This document shows, in pieces, positions 37,334 to 45,924 of a stretch of 64,000 nt of DNA. Source of the stretch: an uncultured Trichormus sp. (GTDB lineage Bacteria; Cyanobacteriota; Cyanobacteriia; Cyanobacteriales; Nostocaceae); contig CAKZGI010000288.1 in NCBI GenBank assembly GCA_936914905.1, positions 1-64,000 of the forward strand, in the 5' to 3' direction. Every line of letters starts with the position of its first letter. Position 1 is the stretch's first letter. The position numbers and the translations under genes were made by a program. A model generated the notes under the pieces. It made no database searches and was not told where the DNA came from. It saw only the letters and a program-made list of their open reading frames with translations.

Positions 37334-37930
37334 ATGAAGCGGTCGTATTACCTGCTAAAAAAATATTGGATTCTAAGTTTAGCCAGTTTTAGTCTAGTTT
37401 TTCTGAGCATTATCCCTATCAGAATTGCGATCGCCTCATACCAAGCACCCCATCCCCAAGCTATCCTTACCCTTGGCGGTGGTCAAGAACGAGAAAAGTT
37501 TACAGCTGAATTTGCCCAAGATCATCCTAATTTAGACATTTGGATTTCCAGTGGTATACTCCCAGCCCAAGCCTTTGCTATTTTTGATGAAGTAAGTATT
37601 TCCACAGAGCGTATTCACCTTGACTACCGTGCTGTTGATACAGTTACTAACTGTACTACCCTCGTCCACGATTTCCACAACCGCCATATTAAACACATTT
37701 ATCTAATTACCTCAGATTTTCACCTTCCCAGAGCTAAAACCATAGCTACGCTAGTGCTAGGTAGTCAAGGGATCACCTTTACCCCCATTTCTATTCCCTC
37801 CGAACGACCCAGAGAGTCTATCTTTCCCATTGTCCGTGATAGTGGACGCTCTTTATTATGGATTGTATCAGGTCGTACCGGAGCAAGTTTAAACCCTCGT
37901 TTTCGTTCTCCATTGTATGTGTCTAGATAA
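37334..37930 (+). CDS. YdcF/ElyC (DUF218)-family membrane-anchored protein
   Basis: A 198-residue DUF218 protein. An N-terminal transmembrane helix (WILSLASFSLVFLSIIPI) leads to a periplasmic Rossmann-like domain with AILTLGGGQEREKFTAEF, IHLDYRAVDTVTNC and YLITSDFHLPRAKTI. E. coli homologues (ElyC, SanA) affect envelope assembly and use of the polyprenyl carrier. ATG 37334 is chosen because it starts the signal anchor; a TTG at 37274 would add 20 odd residues. It ends the block of glycan genes before Wzc, which suggests a part in polysaccharide assembly. Confidence 0.85.
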   Translation: MKRSYYLLKKYWILSLASFSLVFLSIIPIRIAIASYQAPHPQAILTLGGGQEREKFTAEFAQDHPNLDIWISSGILPAQAFAIFDEVSISTERIHLDYRAVDTVTNCTTLVHDFHNRHIKHIYLITSDFHLPRAKTIATLVLGSQGITFTPISIPSERPRESIFPIVRDSGRSLLWIVSGRTGASLNPRFRSPLYVSR

Positions 37931-38766
37931 ATACACCATTGGCAGTTATACTCCTGGTGCACCCTACCTTTAGAAACTTTTGTGGTACTTTGTTGCTTCA
38001 CCTTTAGTTGAAATTCATTGGCTGCCAATTTCATCTGTAAAGGTTGGCATACTTAAGCTGTTTGGAGCCATCCTTGTTAAGGGTATGCGTATGTGTGAGT
38101 CAAGTTTCCCTAGCGTTTAACTCTTAGAAATCATGTTTGGATGTGCGAAAATACCTAGGTTGATAACCTTGCACCCACAGTTATCGAAAATTAGGAAGGT
38201 TAGTTATTTTAACTCTCGGTAGTGTGACTGGACAATCTTTAGAGCCGATGATTAATGTCAACCCATGAAGAAACGGTGAATAGAGCAAGTAGAATATTTT
38301 TGTCCTCTTCCCGCACAATATGAATAGTATTTACAAATAATATGAATAGTATTTACAAATAAGCAGTTATACTTTGACTTGAAATATATTTAACCATAAA
38401 CTACATAACTGAACAGCCAAGGTGTAGAATATAAACATCCTATTTCTGGCATCGAACGATACAGAACAATATTCGCTATTTATCGCTATTGCATTCCAAA
38501 TTTTGATAAGTCCTTAAGACTAACTGCACAGAGTTAGACTATGAAATTAACACTTGGTGTTCACCCAAATGTCGCAATGAAGGAAAAAAGCTATAAAATA
38601 AATTATCTAATTTTAGTTAGAGAACTAAGTATTATTAAGGGTACTAAAGTATAAATATGCCAATAGCTTAGAGCTAGCGGTCAAGGTTATTTGGTTATAA
38701 TTTTGACAAATAACCAACTTCTAAAGACAAAAAATATTTAACTAATTACTTTTCTAATAGAAATCC
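37931..38766. repeat. 836-bp intergenic region with 22-bp perfect tandem duplication
   Basis: AATATGAATAGTATTTACAAAT is repeated exactly at 38317-38338 and 38339-38360. The rest is AT-rich; I see no ORF, tRNA or riboswitch-like structure. It gives the Wzc-like gene a long leader or separate promoter. Confidence 0.7.
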
Positions 38767-40980
38767 ATGAACAAGCAGGATGCCAGTAGAATCTCAACAT
38801 TTAATGAAAATGGTAGACCAATAATTACGCCTGAAATATTGCCATCTCAGAACTTTTCCTACTTTGAATCTGAAGAAGATGAAGGCAGTCTAAGAAATAT
38901 CTTAGCTCTTGTTCAAAGACGGGTCTTAATAATTGCTGGCGTTGTATCTGTAGTCATGGCTACTGTTATTTATTCAACACTCAACGAAGAAACCATTTAT
39001 CAAGGCAATTTTCAGATTTTAGTCGAACCGGTTAATACCGACAGTACATTAGGACAAATACCACTGCCTGATTCTACTATCCCTAAATCTAATCTAGATT
39101 ACGAAAGTCAAATTCAGCTTCTCAGAAGCCAGGAATTGATGAAGGATATTTTGCCAAATTTACAATCTTCCTATCCTGATATTACCTATAAATCACTGCT
39201 CAAAAATTTAACTGTTCGACGTTTTGGTTCAACCAAAGTTATAGAAATAAGCTATAAAAACCAAGACCGCAAGAAAATTGAAATAGTATTAAATACACTT
39301 TCTAAGTTTTATCTAGAATACAGTTTGGAAAAACGTAAAACCAAGTTAAATCAGGGAGTTCAATTCGTTGAAAAACAATTACCTGCTATCAGAAATCGGG
39401 TAGCTCAATTGCAACAACAACTGCAAATATTCCGACAAAGATACGATTTTCTTGATCCAGAAAACCAGTCTGGTGTAGTTGCAACACAACTCCAACAATT
39501 GGAAGAGCAGCGACTAGGAATTGATCAACAATTAGCTACAGCACGAGCTACTTATGTAGGCTTATCAACAGCACAAGGACAACAGGCAACCTTAAATGAA
39601 GCGCCCATATATAGTCAATTAGTATCTCAATTGCGGGAGTTGGAAGCTCAGCTATCTGGAGAATTAGCACGTTTTCAACCGGATAGTCCATCCATATCAG
39701 TTTTAGAAGAAAAAAGACAAAATATTTTGCCTCTCATAGAAGACGAGCAAAAGCGGTATATAGGGTTAAAATTAGCTGAAGCAATTACTCTAATTCAGAA
39801 ACTAGAGGTACAAAGTCAAGAACTGGCTAAAGTAGAAAGGCAAACAAAAATTAAACTTGAGCAATTACCAATTTTAGCCAGACAATACAGCGAAATTCAG
39901 CGGAATTTGCAACTAGCAAATGAAAGTCTCAATCGGTTTTTAGCTACTCGTGAAAGCCTGGTAATTCAAGTAGCTCAAACAGAATTGCCGTGGGAATTAA
40001 TACAACCACCAAATCAAGGTGAATTACCTATATTACCAAATATACCCCGGAATTTATTAATGGGATTATTCAGTAGTTTAGCTTTGGGAATCGCTATTGG
40101 CTTCCTTTTAGAAAAACTAGATAATACGTATCATGATATTGGCAGTCTGAAGGAAAAAATAAAATTGCCCTTCCTGGGAACTCTTCCCATCGACAGAAGC
40201 GTTGCAGGTTATCAACCTTCTTACCTCAATTTCACTTCTGGTTCAGAATCCGAATCACGTAAGCGATCTGAAGTAAATGGTTGGTTATCTAATCTTTTCC
40301 GTGGTCAGAGTAAAGTCTATAACTATTATGGACAAGGGCTATTTTGGGAATCATTACAGGTTCTTTATGCCAATATTCAACTGCTCAATTCTGATCAACC
40401 AATTCGTTCTTTAACTATTTCTTCCACTATGCCAGGAGATGGGAAAACCACAGTTTCTTTCCATCTTGCACAAATAGCAGCAGCCTTGGGGAAACGAGTC
40501 TTACTTGTAGATGGTGACTTACGACGCGCCCAGGTTCATAAATTATCAAATTTGCAGAATTTGTCAGGTTTAAGTAATGTTCTTACTTCCAATATGCCAG
40601 TTGAACAGGTGATTCAACAATTACCTCAGATGAGTTCATTATCTGTAATTACGGCTGGTTCAGTCCCACCAGATCCAGCCAGATTGCTGGCATCAGATAA
40701 GATGAAACAACTGATGGAATACTTCAATGAGAATTTTGATTTGGTAATTTATGATGCTCCTCCCATGCTGGGGCTAGTTGATGCCAGACTACTAGCACCT
40801 CAGACTGATGGTATGCTGCTGGTGGTGAGGATAGACAAAACAGACAAGTCAGCTCTGATGCAACTTCAGGATAGCTTGATCAACTCTCCCATCAATGTCT
40901 TAGGTGTGGTTGCTAACGGGGATAAGCAAAAACTTACTAGTTACAATTACTACTATTGTCCTGGTAGGGAAGCTAGATAA
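38767..40980 (+). CDS. Wzc-like polysaccharide co-polymerase and tyrosine autokinase
   Basis: A 737-residue BY-kinase fused to a chain-length regulator. The first membrane helix (IIAGVVSVVMATVIYSTL) is near residue 55, the Wzz domain follows, then a long periplasmic coiled coil (about residues 190-400), a second helix (NLLMGLFSSLALGIAIGFLL), and a cytoplasmic kinase. Walker A is TMPGDGKTTVSFHLA, A' is VLLVDGDLRRAQV and B is FDLVIYDAPP. A short tyrosine cluster (YNYYY) at the extreme C terminus is the autophosphorylation tail. In Wzy-dependent systems such proteins control chain length and export. The length and order of domains are normal. Confidence 0.92.
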   Translation: MNKQDASRISTFNENGRPIITPEILPSQNFSYFESEEDEGSLRNILALVQRRVLIIAGVVSVVMATVIYSTLNEETIYQGNFQILVEPVNTDSTLGQIPLPDSTIPKSNLDYESQIQLLRSQELMKDILPNLQSSYPDITYKSLLKNLTVRRFGSTKVIEISYKNQDRKKIEIVLNTLSKFYLEYSLEKRKTKLNQGVQFVEKQLPAIRNRVAQLQQQLQIFRQRYDFLDPENQSGVVATQLQQLEEQRLGIDQQLATARATYVGLSTAQGQQATLNEAPIYSQLVSQLRELEAQLSGELARFQPDSPSISVLEEKRQNILPLIEDEQKRYIGLKLAEAITLIQKLEVQSQELAKVERQTKIKLEQLPILARQYSEIQRNLQLANESLNRFLATRESLVIQVAQTELPWELIQPPNQGELPILPNIPRNLLMGLFSSLALGIAIGFLLEKLDNTYHDIGSLKEKIKLPFLGTLPIDRSVAGYQPSYLNFTSGSESESRKRSEVNGWLSNLFRGQSKVYNYYGQGLFWESLQVLYANIQLLNSDQPIRSLTISSTMPGDGKTTVSFHLAQIAAALGKRVLLVDGDLRRAQVHKLSNLQNLSGLSNVLTSNMPVEQVIQQLPQMSSLSVITAGSVPPDPARLLASDKMKQLMEYFNENFDLVIYDAPPMLGLVDARLLAPQTDGMLLVVRIDKTDKSALMQLQDSLINSPINVLGVVANGDKQKLTSYNYYYCPGREAR

Positions 40981-41009
40981 CCTTAATTGTGGCTGGTTTA
41001 CTCAGCTGA

Positions 41010-41051
41010 AGGATGCTTGTAGGGCTAGATTTAGCCCGCCACAGGCATCCT
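41010..41051 (+). terminator. Nested hairpin after the Wzc-like gene
   Basis: AGGATGC (41010-41016) pairs with GCATCCT (41045-41051), enclosing a GGGCTA/TAGCCC stem (41022-41037), and is followed by TATTTTTATA. It is the first structure after the Wzc stop and looks like the 3' end of the polysaccharide locus. Confidence 0.7.
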
Positions 41052-41755
41052 ATTTTTATAGGGTGCTGTCGGTGATAGGTTTCCTTAAACACGCTTTATA
41101 GGAATCCTATTTGATTTTTTGATTTTTGCGAATTACACTTCCAAAAATGTGAGTTAATGAATAATGAGGGTAACAAGTTTGACAAAAATATACTTGCCCA
41201 AAGTTTTGAACCTTGGACAAGTATTCATAAAAAAAATTATTACTTATTCAAACTTACGACCCATAGGCGTAGCCCGTTATAAATGTCGTTCGATAGAAAA
41301 GTAGTATAAATTCAAACTCTAATGATAATGATTCTGTGTTTAAGGTAAAAATGTTGAGGGGCGACAAAGAACCTACAAAGCTTCCTGTATAAGGGTTATA
41401 GCCTTTAGAGCCTACTGATAAAATGTCCACTTATTGCGGATAAAACTGATGAGTTGTTCCATTGACAAGACCATTCTCTTCATATCGTCAGGGTTTATGC
41501 TGACGTAGCCGCCTGATAACTGCATAGTTAATTGTCAATAAGCACCGTTTTTTTATCAATTTTTTCAAGGGGCCTATCAAGTAAAATCTTTGTCCTGTGA
41601 TGGTTTCACCTTGCTTGTCACCCCCTCAAGCAAAAATGTTTATGAATCGGGAAATACTCATCAAAATCGGAGATTAACCTAAGAGTTGACGTTTAATTAT
41701 TGTTTGTCAAATCTACGCATCAAGAATTAACACCCAAGTCACTATCAACTTTTTA
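41052..41755. other. Intergenic region with no recognised gene
   Basis: About 700 bp after the polysaccharide locus. Short forward frames exist but none carries a recognisable motif or ribosome site. I see nothing else that I can support. Confidence 0.4.
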
Positions 41756-41992
41756 TTAGTCGTTGTCCCATTCTTCCCGACCTATTAAATCCCCAATACG
41801 ATCACGCAATAAAAAGTCACATTTCTCCAATTCACATTCAACACAAACCCACTCTCTCGCTGGGATATATTGACAGAGTGTATATATTGGTTGTTGACGG
41901 CTCACCATTCCCTTTTGCACCAGTCGGCGTGCTTCGTCCTGGATTACGTCTAGAGAGTAGTAATTTATAGAAGGCACCGTATTCACACTCAT
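41756..41992 (-). CDS. DUF4327-family protein
   Basis: A 78-residue soluble protein restricted, as far as I know, to cyanobacteria. The core VIQDEARRLVQKGMVSRQQP and YIPAREWVCVECELEKCDF matches the DUF4327 family; the CVECELEKC cysteines could bind metal. The function is unknown. It is flanked by noncoding DNA on both sides and lies just beside the decayed insertion element. Confidence 0.85.
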   Translation of the reverse strand: MSVNTVPSINYYSLDVIQDEARRLVQKGMVSRQQPIYTLCQYIPAREWVCVECELEKCDFLLRDRIGDLIGREEWDND

Positions 41993-42570
41993 TGTTTTTA
42001 CTCACAAATTTAGATTTAGATAGTATTCCCAATACTAATCAGGAACAAAAATGACGATAATTTAGACCTGTGGCTAGGTTTTGTAGTTTGCTATACGGAA
42101 CTCTTATCATTTTGACGCTATACATCTGTAAATTATCTAAAGAAACATTAAGTTTGTCAAGGATTGATAACGTTTTTTATAACTCTCCTTCATATTATTA
42201 ACGCCAAAGCAGCTAACTAGGCTGAATGGTAATACATACCAATACCTGTCGGTTAAGGGGAAAAGGGCTAAAATTTTTCTTTACCCTTGAAACTTTTCCC
42301 TGCTCTTGCAAAATATACTTTTCCAATCTTGTCTACTAATTAACAGATTTAACACCTTGATATCTATATATCTATGGTCACGATTTGATTTAGTGCTTTC
42401 AACTAAGTGGTATAAAAAATCGCTTACCGATTAAATAATCATTATAAAGACTTTGCTCACAATACTACGTTTTTTCCATAAACAATCAACCAGCTATCTT
42501 GTAATGGAATCTATGGCTGGTGACAATTTATAGGGTAAAAACTTTGCTTGTATCTAAGTTGATGTCCTAA

Positions 42571-43107
42571 GGGAGCAACACGATTTTGTGAGGTGGGGCA
42601 AAAAGTATGCTTTTAACTACGCCAACCACAGACATCGCTAAAATATTTTTCTAGAATTAAAGTAAAATAAATCACATCAAATAAGTAAAATTGCAAGACA
42701 AAGTATCTTCTCAAAATATCGTAAGAAGACTTGCACTCAATAATTTGTGGCTGGTGGGAATAAGCTGATTACGTCAGTAATCAAATAAGCAGGTATTGAT
42801 TAGTATAGAAAATTCTGTTAAATGGGAGTTGTAGGTCTAAAATATTAGACAGTTTGAAGATGGATAAAAGAGGTAAAAATGGAATTACAGAAATTATGCC
42901 AACTTCCAGCTATCCATTGACAACGAAAATGTAACATAATTTCCGCATTTTCTTCTAACCAAAATCTACTGTTTCCTTTCATTCTTAAATTGACAACTTG
43001 TATGTATACAATATTTTAATTGTACGGTAAATGATTTTTATCGATACCTGTTTTGGGTTTAGCGATAGCACACTTTTTGCCCCACCTTACAACATAGCGT
43101 TGCTCCC
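42571..43107. mobile_element. Decayed ISKra4-like insertion element with 9-bp target duplication
   Basis: The two 40-bp ends are inverted repeats (about 34 of 40 match), starting GGGAGCAAC on the left and ending GTTGCTCCC on the right, with the shared inner core GGTGGGGCAAAAAGT. The direct repeat ATGTCCTAA lies immediately outside both ends (42562-42570 and 43108-43116). GGG ends, long inverted repeats and a 9-bp duplication fit my recollection of the ISKra4 family. The interior is only 537 bp and has a 45-codon transposase tail on the minus strand, so the element is an internally deleted, non-autonomous copy. Confidence 0.85.
42845..42982 (-). pseudogene. C-terminal fragment of an ISKra4-like transposase
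   Basis: Inside the element, minus-strand codons read MKGNSRFWLEENAEIMLHFR and CQWIAGSWHNFCNS before a stop. The KG-x-x-FW...NAE-x-ML-x-x-R pattern matches the end of ISKra4-type transposases. Only this tail is left; the catalytic domain is missing. Confidence 0.6.
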
Positions 43108-43321
43108 ATGTCCTAACTACCTTGGCAGTTTCTATATAAATTATTGCTGATTACTAATATTAAAATATTAAGTTACAATTAAGTAACATGAGTAAATTTT
43201 TTGGACACCTGTTTATTAACAATTTTTTAACCTGTACTACCTTGAATAATTTATTCTTATCATATTCTATGCATGGAATCAAACTAATAAATAATTCCTT
43301 AAACTTTTAATTGACTGCAAA

Positions 43322-43347
43322 AGACAAAAACCTGGATAAAACCCAGG
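43322..43347 (-). terminator. Rho-independent terminator of rbfA
   Basis: On the minus strand CCTGG-GTTTTAT-CCAGG (stem arms 43331-43335 and 43343-43347) is followed by TTTTTGTCTTTT, starting about 25 bp past the rbfA stop. Stem plus U-tract make a standard terminator. Confidence 0.8.
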
Positions 43348-43371
43348 CTTTCGATGAAATAAAGGCTAAAT

Positions 43372-43779
43372 TTAAGTTAATTTTTCAGAAAAATCTTGGT
43401 CATCTTCCTGTGTGCTTTCCAGTGAACGCTCCTGCTGGAGTTGGTTTAATAGACTGAGCACTTTAGTACCTCGTTCAAGAGAGCGATCTTCAACAAATAT
43501 CACTTCTGGAGTGCGACGTAGCCTTACCCTAGCACCCAGTTCACTGCGAACATAACCAGTCGCTGATTTTAAGCCAGCCATTGTTTCAGCCTTTGCTTCC
43601 TGGGTCCCATAAATACTGACGAAGATTTTGGCGTGTTGCAAATCACCGGAAACATCCACATCGGTGACACTTACCATTCCCGTCCCCACACGGTCATCCT
43701 TAATACCGTTGAGCAACATTTGGCTAACTTCTCGTTTAATTAATTCAGCAACGCGGGAAACGCGCCGATTTGTAGCCAT
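43372..43779 (-). CDS. rbfA: Ribosome-binding factor A
   Basis: Assists late maturation of the 30S subunit, binding 16S rRNA near helix 1, and is needed for growth in the cold. The 135-residue product has [20 protein letters not shown], the KH-like core [20 protein letters not shown], and [20 protein letters not shown]. An acidic tail ends the protein. It is downstream of the Ycf33-like gene on the same strand, an arrangement I recall from other cyanobacteria. Confidence 0.95.
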   Translation of the reverse strand: MATNRRVSRVAELIKREVSQMLLNGIKDDRVGTGMVSVTDVDVSGDLQHAKIFVSIYGTQEAKAETMAGLKSATGYVRSELGARVRLRRTPEVIFVEDRSLERGTKVLSLLNQLQQERSLESTQEDDQDFSEKLT

Positions 43780-43910
43780 ATAAATTCCGCCTTCTCACAG
43801 AGGTTGTATGATATAAATAGATGAAAAATAGCTAGGACAGTGCTTGCGGCTGATAACACCAACAGCAAGAGTCAGTGAGGCTAAAACCCGGTAAAGCTAT
43901 TGTCTAATGT

Positions 43911-44117
43911 CTAAATTGTACTCAAGCCCAGCATAGCCCGAATAGTAAGCGTTAGAAAAACCAGACTACCTGCAAACAAGCCTACAAGGGCTATTAAGGT
44001 GACTGGGCGTTTAAACAGCTGCATTAATTGCTCAAAGGTATTCAGAAAAAGACCTAAGACAATAGTAATCAAGTAGCGGGGGTAGCGAAATACGTTATCC
44101 CAAAATCCGTCAAACAT
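43911..44117 (-). CDS. Ycf33/DUF751-family membrane protein
   Basis: A 68-residue protein with two membrane helices, MFDGFWDNVFRYPRYLITIV and ALVGLFAGSLVFLTLTIRAM, the standard pattern of the DUF751 (PF05421, Ycf33) family found in cyanobacteria and plastids. Its function is not established. It lies directly upstream of rbfA (131-bp gap). Confidence 0.88.
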   Translation of the reverse strand: MFDGFWDNVFRYPRYLITIVLGLFLNTFEQLMQLFKRPVTLIALVGLFAGSLVFLTLTIRAMLGLSTI

Positions 44118-44290
44118 TTGAATATAGACTGCCTTGTTATAAACTGTAGTTTCTTGTCAGGTGCTTATTTAACTTAATTGTAATCTATAGTGCTGAAAAT
44201 CGCTCAATTCATATAAAATATCATTTGTTATATTATATTGGTTTTATTTTTAGTGGCTTAGTAGGTTAGTTTTATTTTAATCACAAGTAC

Positions 44291-45118
44291 ATGATAAGTC
44301 AAATCCCCAAAAAAACTTGTCCACGTCCCTTTTTGAAGTGGGCAGGGGGTAAAAGTGGGTTAATTCAGCAATATCAGCAATATTTTCCCACAAATTACCA
44401 AACTTACTATGAACCCTTTTTAGGAGGAGGGGCTGTTTTTTTTCATCTGCGACCAACTAAAGCTATTTTAACTGATATTAATACCGACTTAATTACTACT
44501 TACCGCTGCGTTAGAGATAATGTTGAAGAATTAATTGAACTTCTTCAAAAACATAAAAACCTACATAATCGAGAGTATTATTATGAAGTACGTTCTGATC
44601 TTAAAAGCACGGATATAGAAAAAGCGGCTCGCTTTATTTACCTGAATAAAACCTGTTTTAATGGTTTATATCGGGTCAATTCCCAAGGTAAATTTAACGT
44701 CCCTGTAGGTAAATACAAAAATCCTGGTATCTGTCAAGAAGATATATTAAAAATTGCATCACAAGAACTTTCTCTAGCTGAGATTAAACAAGCTGATTTT
44801 ACAGAAGTATTAAAATATGCGAAAACCAGTGATGATTTTGTGTTTTTTGATCCTCCATACTGTCCTGTAAGTCAAACTAGCTATTTTACAGCTTACAGTC
44901 GATATTCTTTTGGTGAAACTCAGCAATTTCAACTAAGAGATGTAGTTATTGAATTAGCTAAACGCGGTGTAAAAGTTATGCTGTCTAATTCAGATTGTGA
45001 ATTTATTCGTAATATTTATAGTAATTTTAATCTTCAGACGATAATAGCAGTAAGATCAATTAATTCTAATCCTAAAAAGCGTGGAAATATTAATGAAGTT
45101 TTAGTAACTTCCTATTAA
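44291..45118 (+). CDS. Dam-type DNA adenine methyltransferase
   Basis: N6-adenine methyltransferase of the D12 (alpha) class, 275 residues. RPFLKWAGGKSGLIQQY gives the N-terminal AdoMet site; YYEPFLGGGAVFFHL is motif I; FVFFDPPYCPVS is motif IV (DPPY). The target-recognition region lies between. Dam relatives methylate GATC, but specificity cannot be read from the motifs. Its 3' end overlaps a convergent restriction-nuclease gene by 4 bp, so this was the modification half of a type II system. It reads as intact while its partner is broken. Confidence 0.9.
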   Translation: MISQIPKKTCPRPFLKWAGGKSGLIQQYQQYFPTNYQTYYEPFLGGGAVFFHLRPTKAILTDINTDLITTYRCVRDNVEELIELLQKHKNLHNREYYYEVRSDLKSTDIEKAARFIYLNKTCFNGLYRVNSQGKFNVPVGKYKNPGICQEDILKIASQELSLAEIKQADFTEVLKYAKTSDDFVFFDPPYCPVSQTSYFTAYSRYSFGETQQFQLRDVVIELAKRGVKVMLSNSDCEFIRNIYSNFNLQTIIAVRSINSNPKKRGNINEVLVTSY

Positions 45119-45596
45119 AGATTTGTGTTATCCCAAATAATAAATGAAGTTAATTCATAAACTCCCAGCAAATTATTGTTGCTGCCAACTTGTGTTTTTA
45201 ACCAATTAATTACACCTGGTTTGATACCTCCACCATTAATCAAAACAGTTGTTGGTACAGGATAGTAATTTTCAATGTTTGCGTTTACATAAGGAAGCTT
45301 TTCATCACTGAACCACTACTATTTTGCCATTTAGATTCAACGATTAAACTGGAAGGATATGAAACAGAACCAATGATGTTGAAATCTACAAATATACCGG
45401 TACTATAAATTCCCTTACCTATGTGAACCTGCGTTGCATATCTTTTTGGGAAATTGGTACAAGTTAAAAGAGATTCAAGACGTTGTTTATTTTTTACTTG
45501 CTCTCCCAAGTTGATGTATCCATGCCCTGCTAAGGTTCCTTCTAAAGTTGTTGCTAAACTTTTTCCAGACTTATTGGCCTGTCCCCCTTGAGTCAT
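45115..45596 (-). pseudogene. Type II restriction endonuclease-like gene, frameshifted
   Basis: Reading from ATG 45596 gives TQGGQANKSGKSLATTLEGT, then KGIYSTGIFVDFNIIG and SSLIVESKWQNSSGS. The D and E-x-K residues in FVDFNIIG...IVESK are a PD-(D/E)xK nuclease core. One base is missing after SSGSV, because the next frame resumes with DEKLPYVNANIENYYPVP, then TTVLINGGGIKPGVINWL and FIIWDNTNL to the stop at 45115. The whole would be about 160 residues. It converges with and overlaps the Dam-type methylase by 4 bp, marking a dead restriction-modification pair. Confidence 0.75.
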
Positions 45597-45924
45597 AAGT
45601 CATACTCAAATCCTCTGCGAAAAGTCATATTTATTCTAGTATTCCACAAAAGCAGTCGTAAAGGGTAATAGGAATTCAAAATTAAGAAGGTCAGATCAAA
45701 TTTGAGTATTTGGATAAAAAAAATATGATAAGTTTGTACTTGAGAACCAATGTATTTATTAAAGTCTAGATTTTAAAATCTAAAAAAATCTAAAATATCT
45801 ATTCCCTAACTTCTTCTCTAATTCTCCCTTTACCTGGGGAGAAATAGAGGAGATATTTGTTTTGTAGGAACAGGTGTATGAGGTGGTGAGGTATTTAGAT
45901 AAATTTAGCAATTTCACCTTAGCT
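45597..45924. other. Intergenic region with no recognised gene
   Basis: 328 bp between the broken nuclease and the HetZ-family gene. AT-rich; a pyrimidine-rich stretch around 45800-45840 (CTTCTCTAATTCTCCC) faces a GGGGAGAAATAGAGGAG stretch and could form a weak hairpin ending the HetZ-family transcript. Nothing else is seen. Confidence 0.4.

Noticed and set aside
13471-40980. Assignment of the locus as the heterocyst envelope polysaccharide (hep) island
   Set aside because: The window has a Wzm/Wzt-type exporter and no HepA-type exporter or other diagnostic hep gene that I can recognise, so the general term polysaccharide locus is safer.
41052-41755. Possible insertion-element remains after the Wzc gene
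   Set aside because: Some phrases look like repeated cyanobacterial intergenic DNA, but I found no paired ends or coding fragment.
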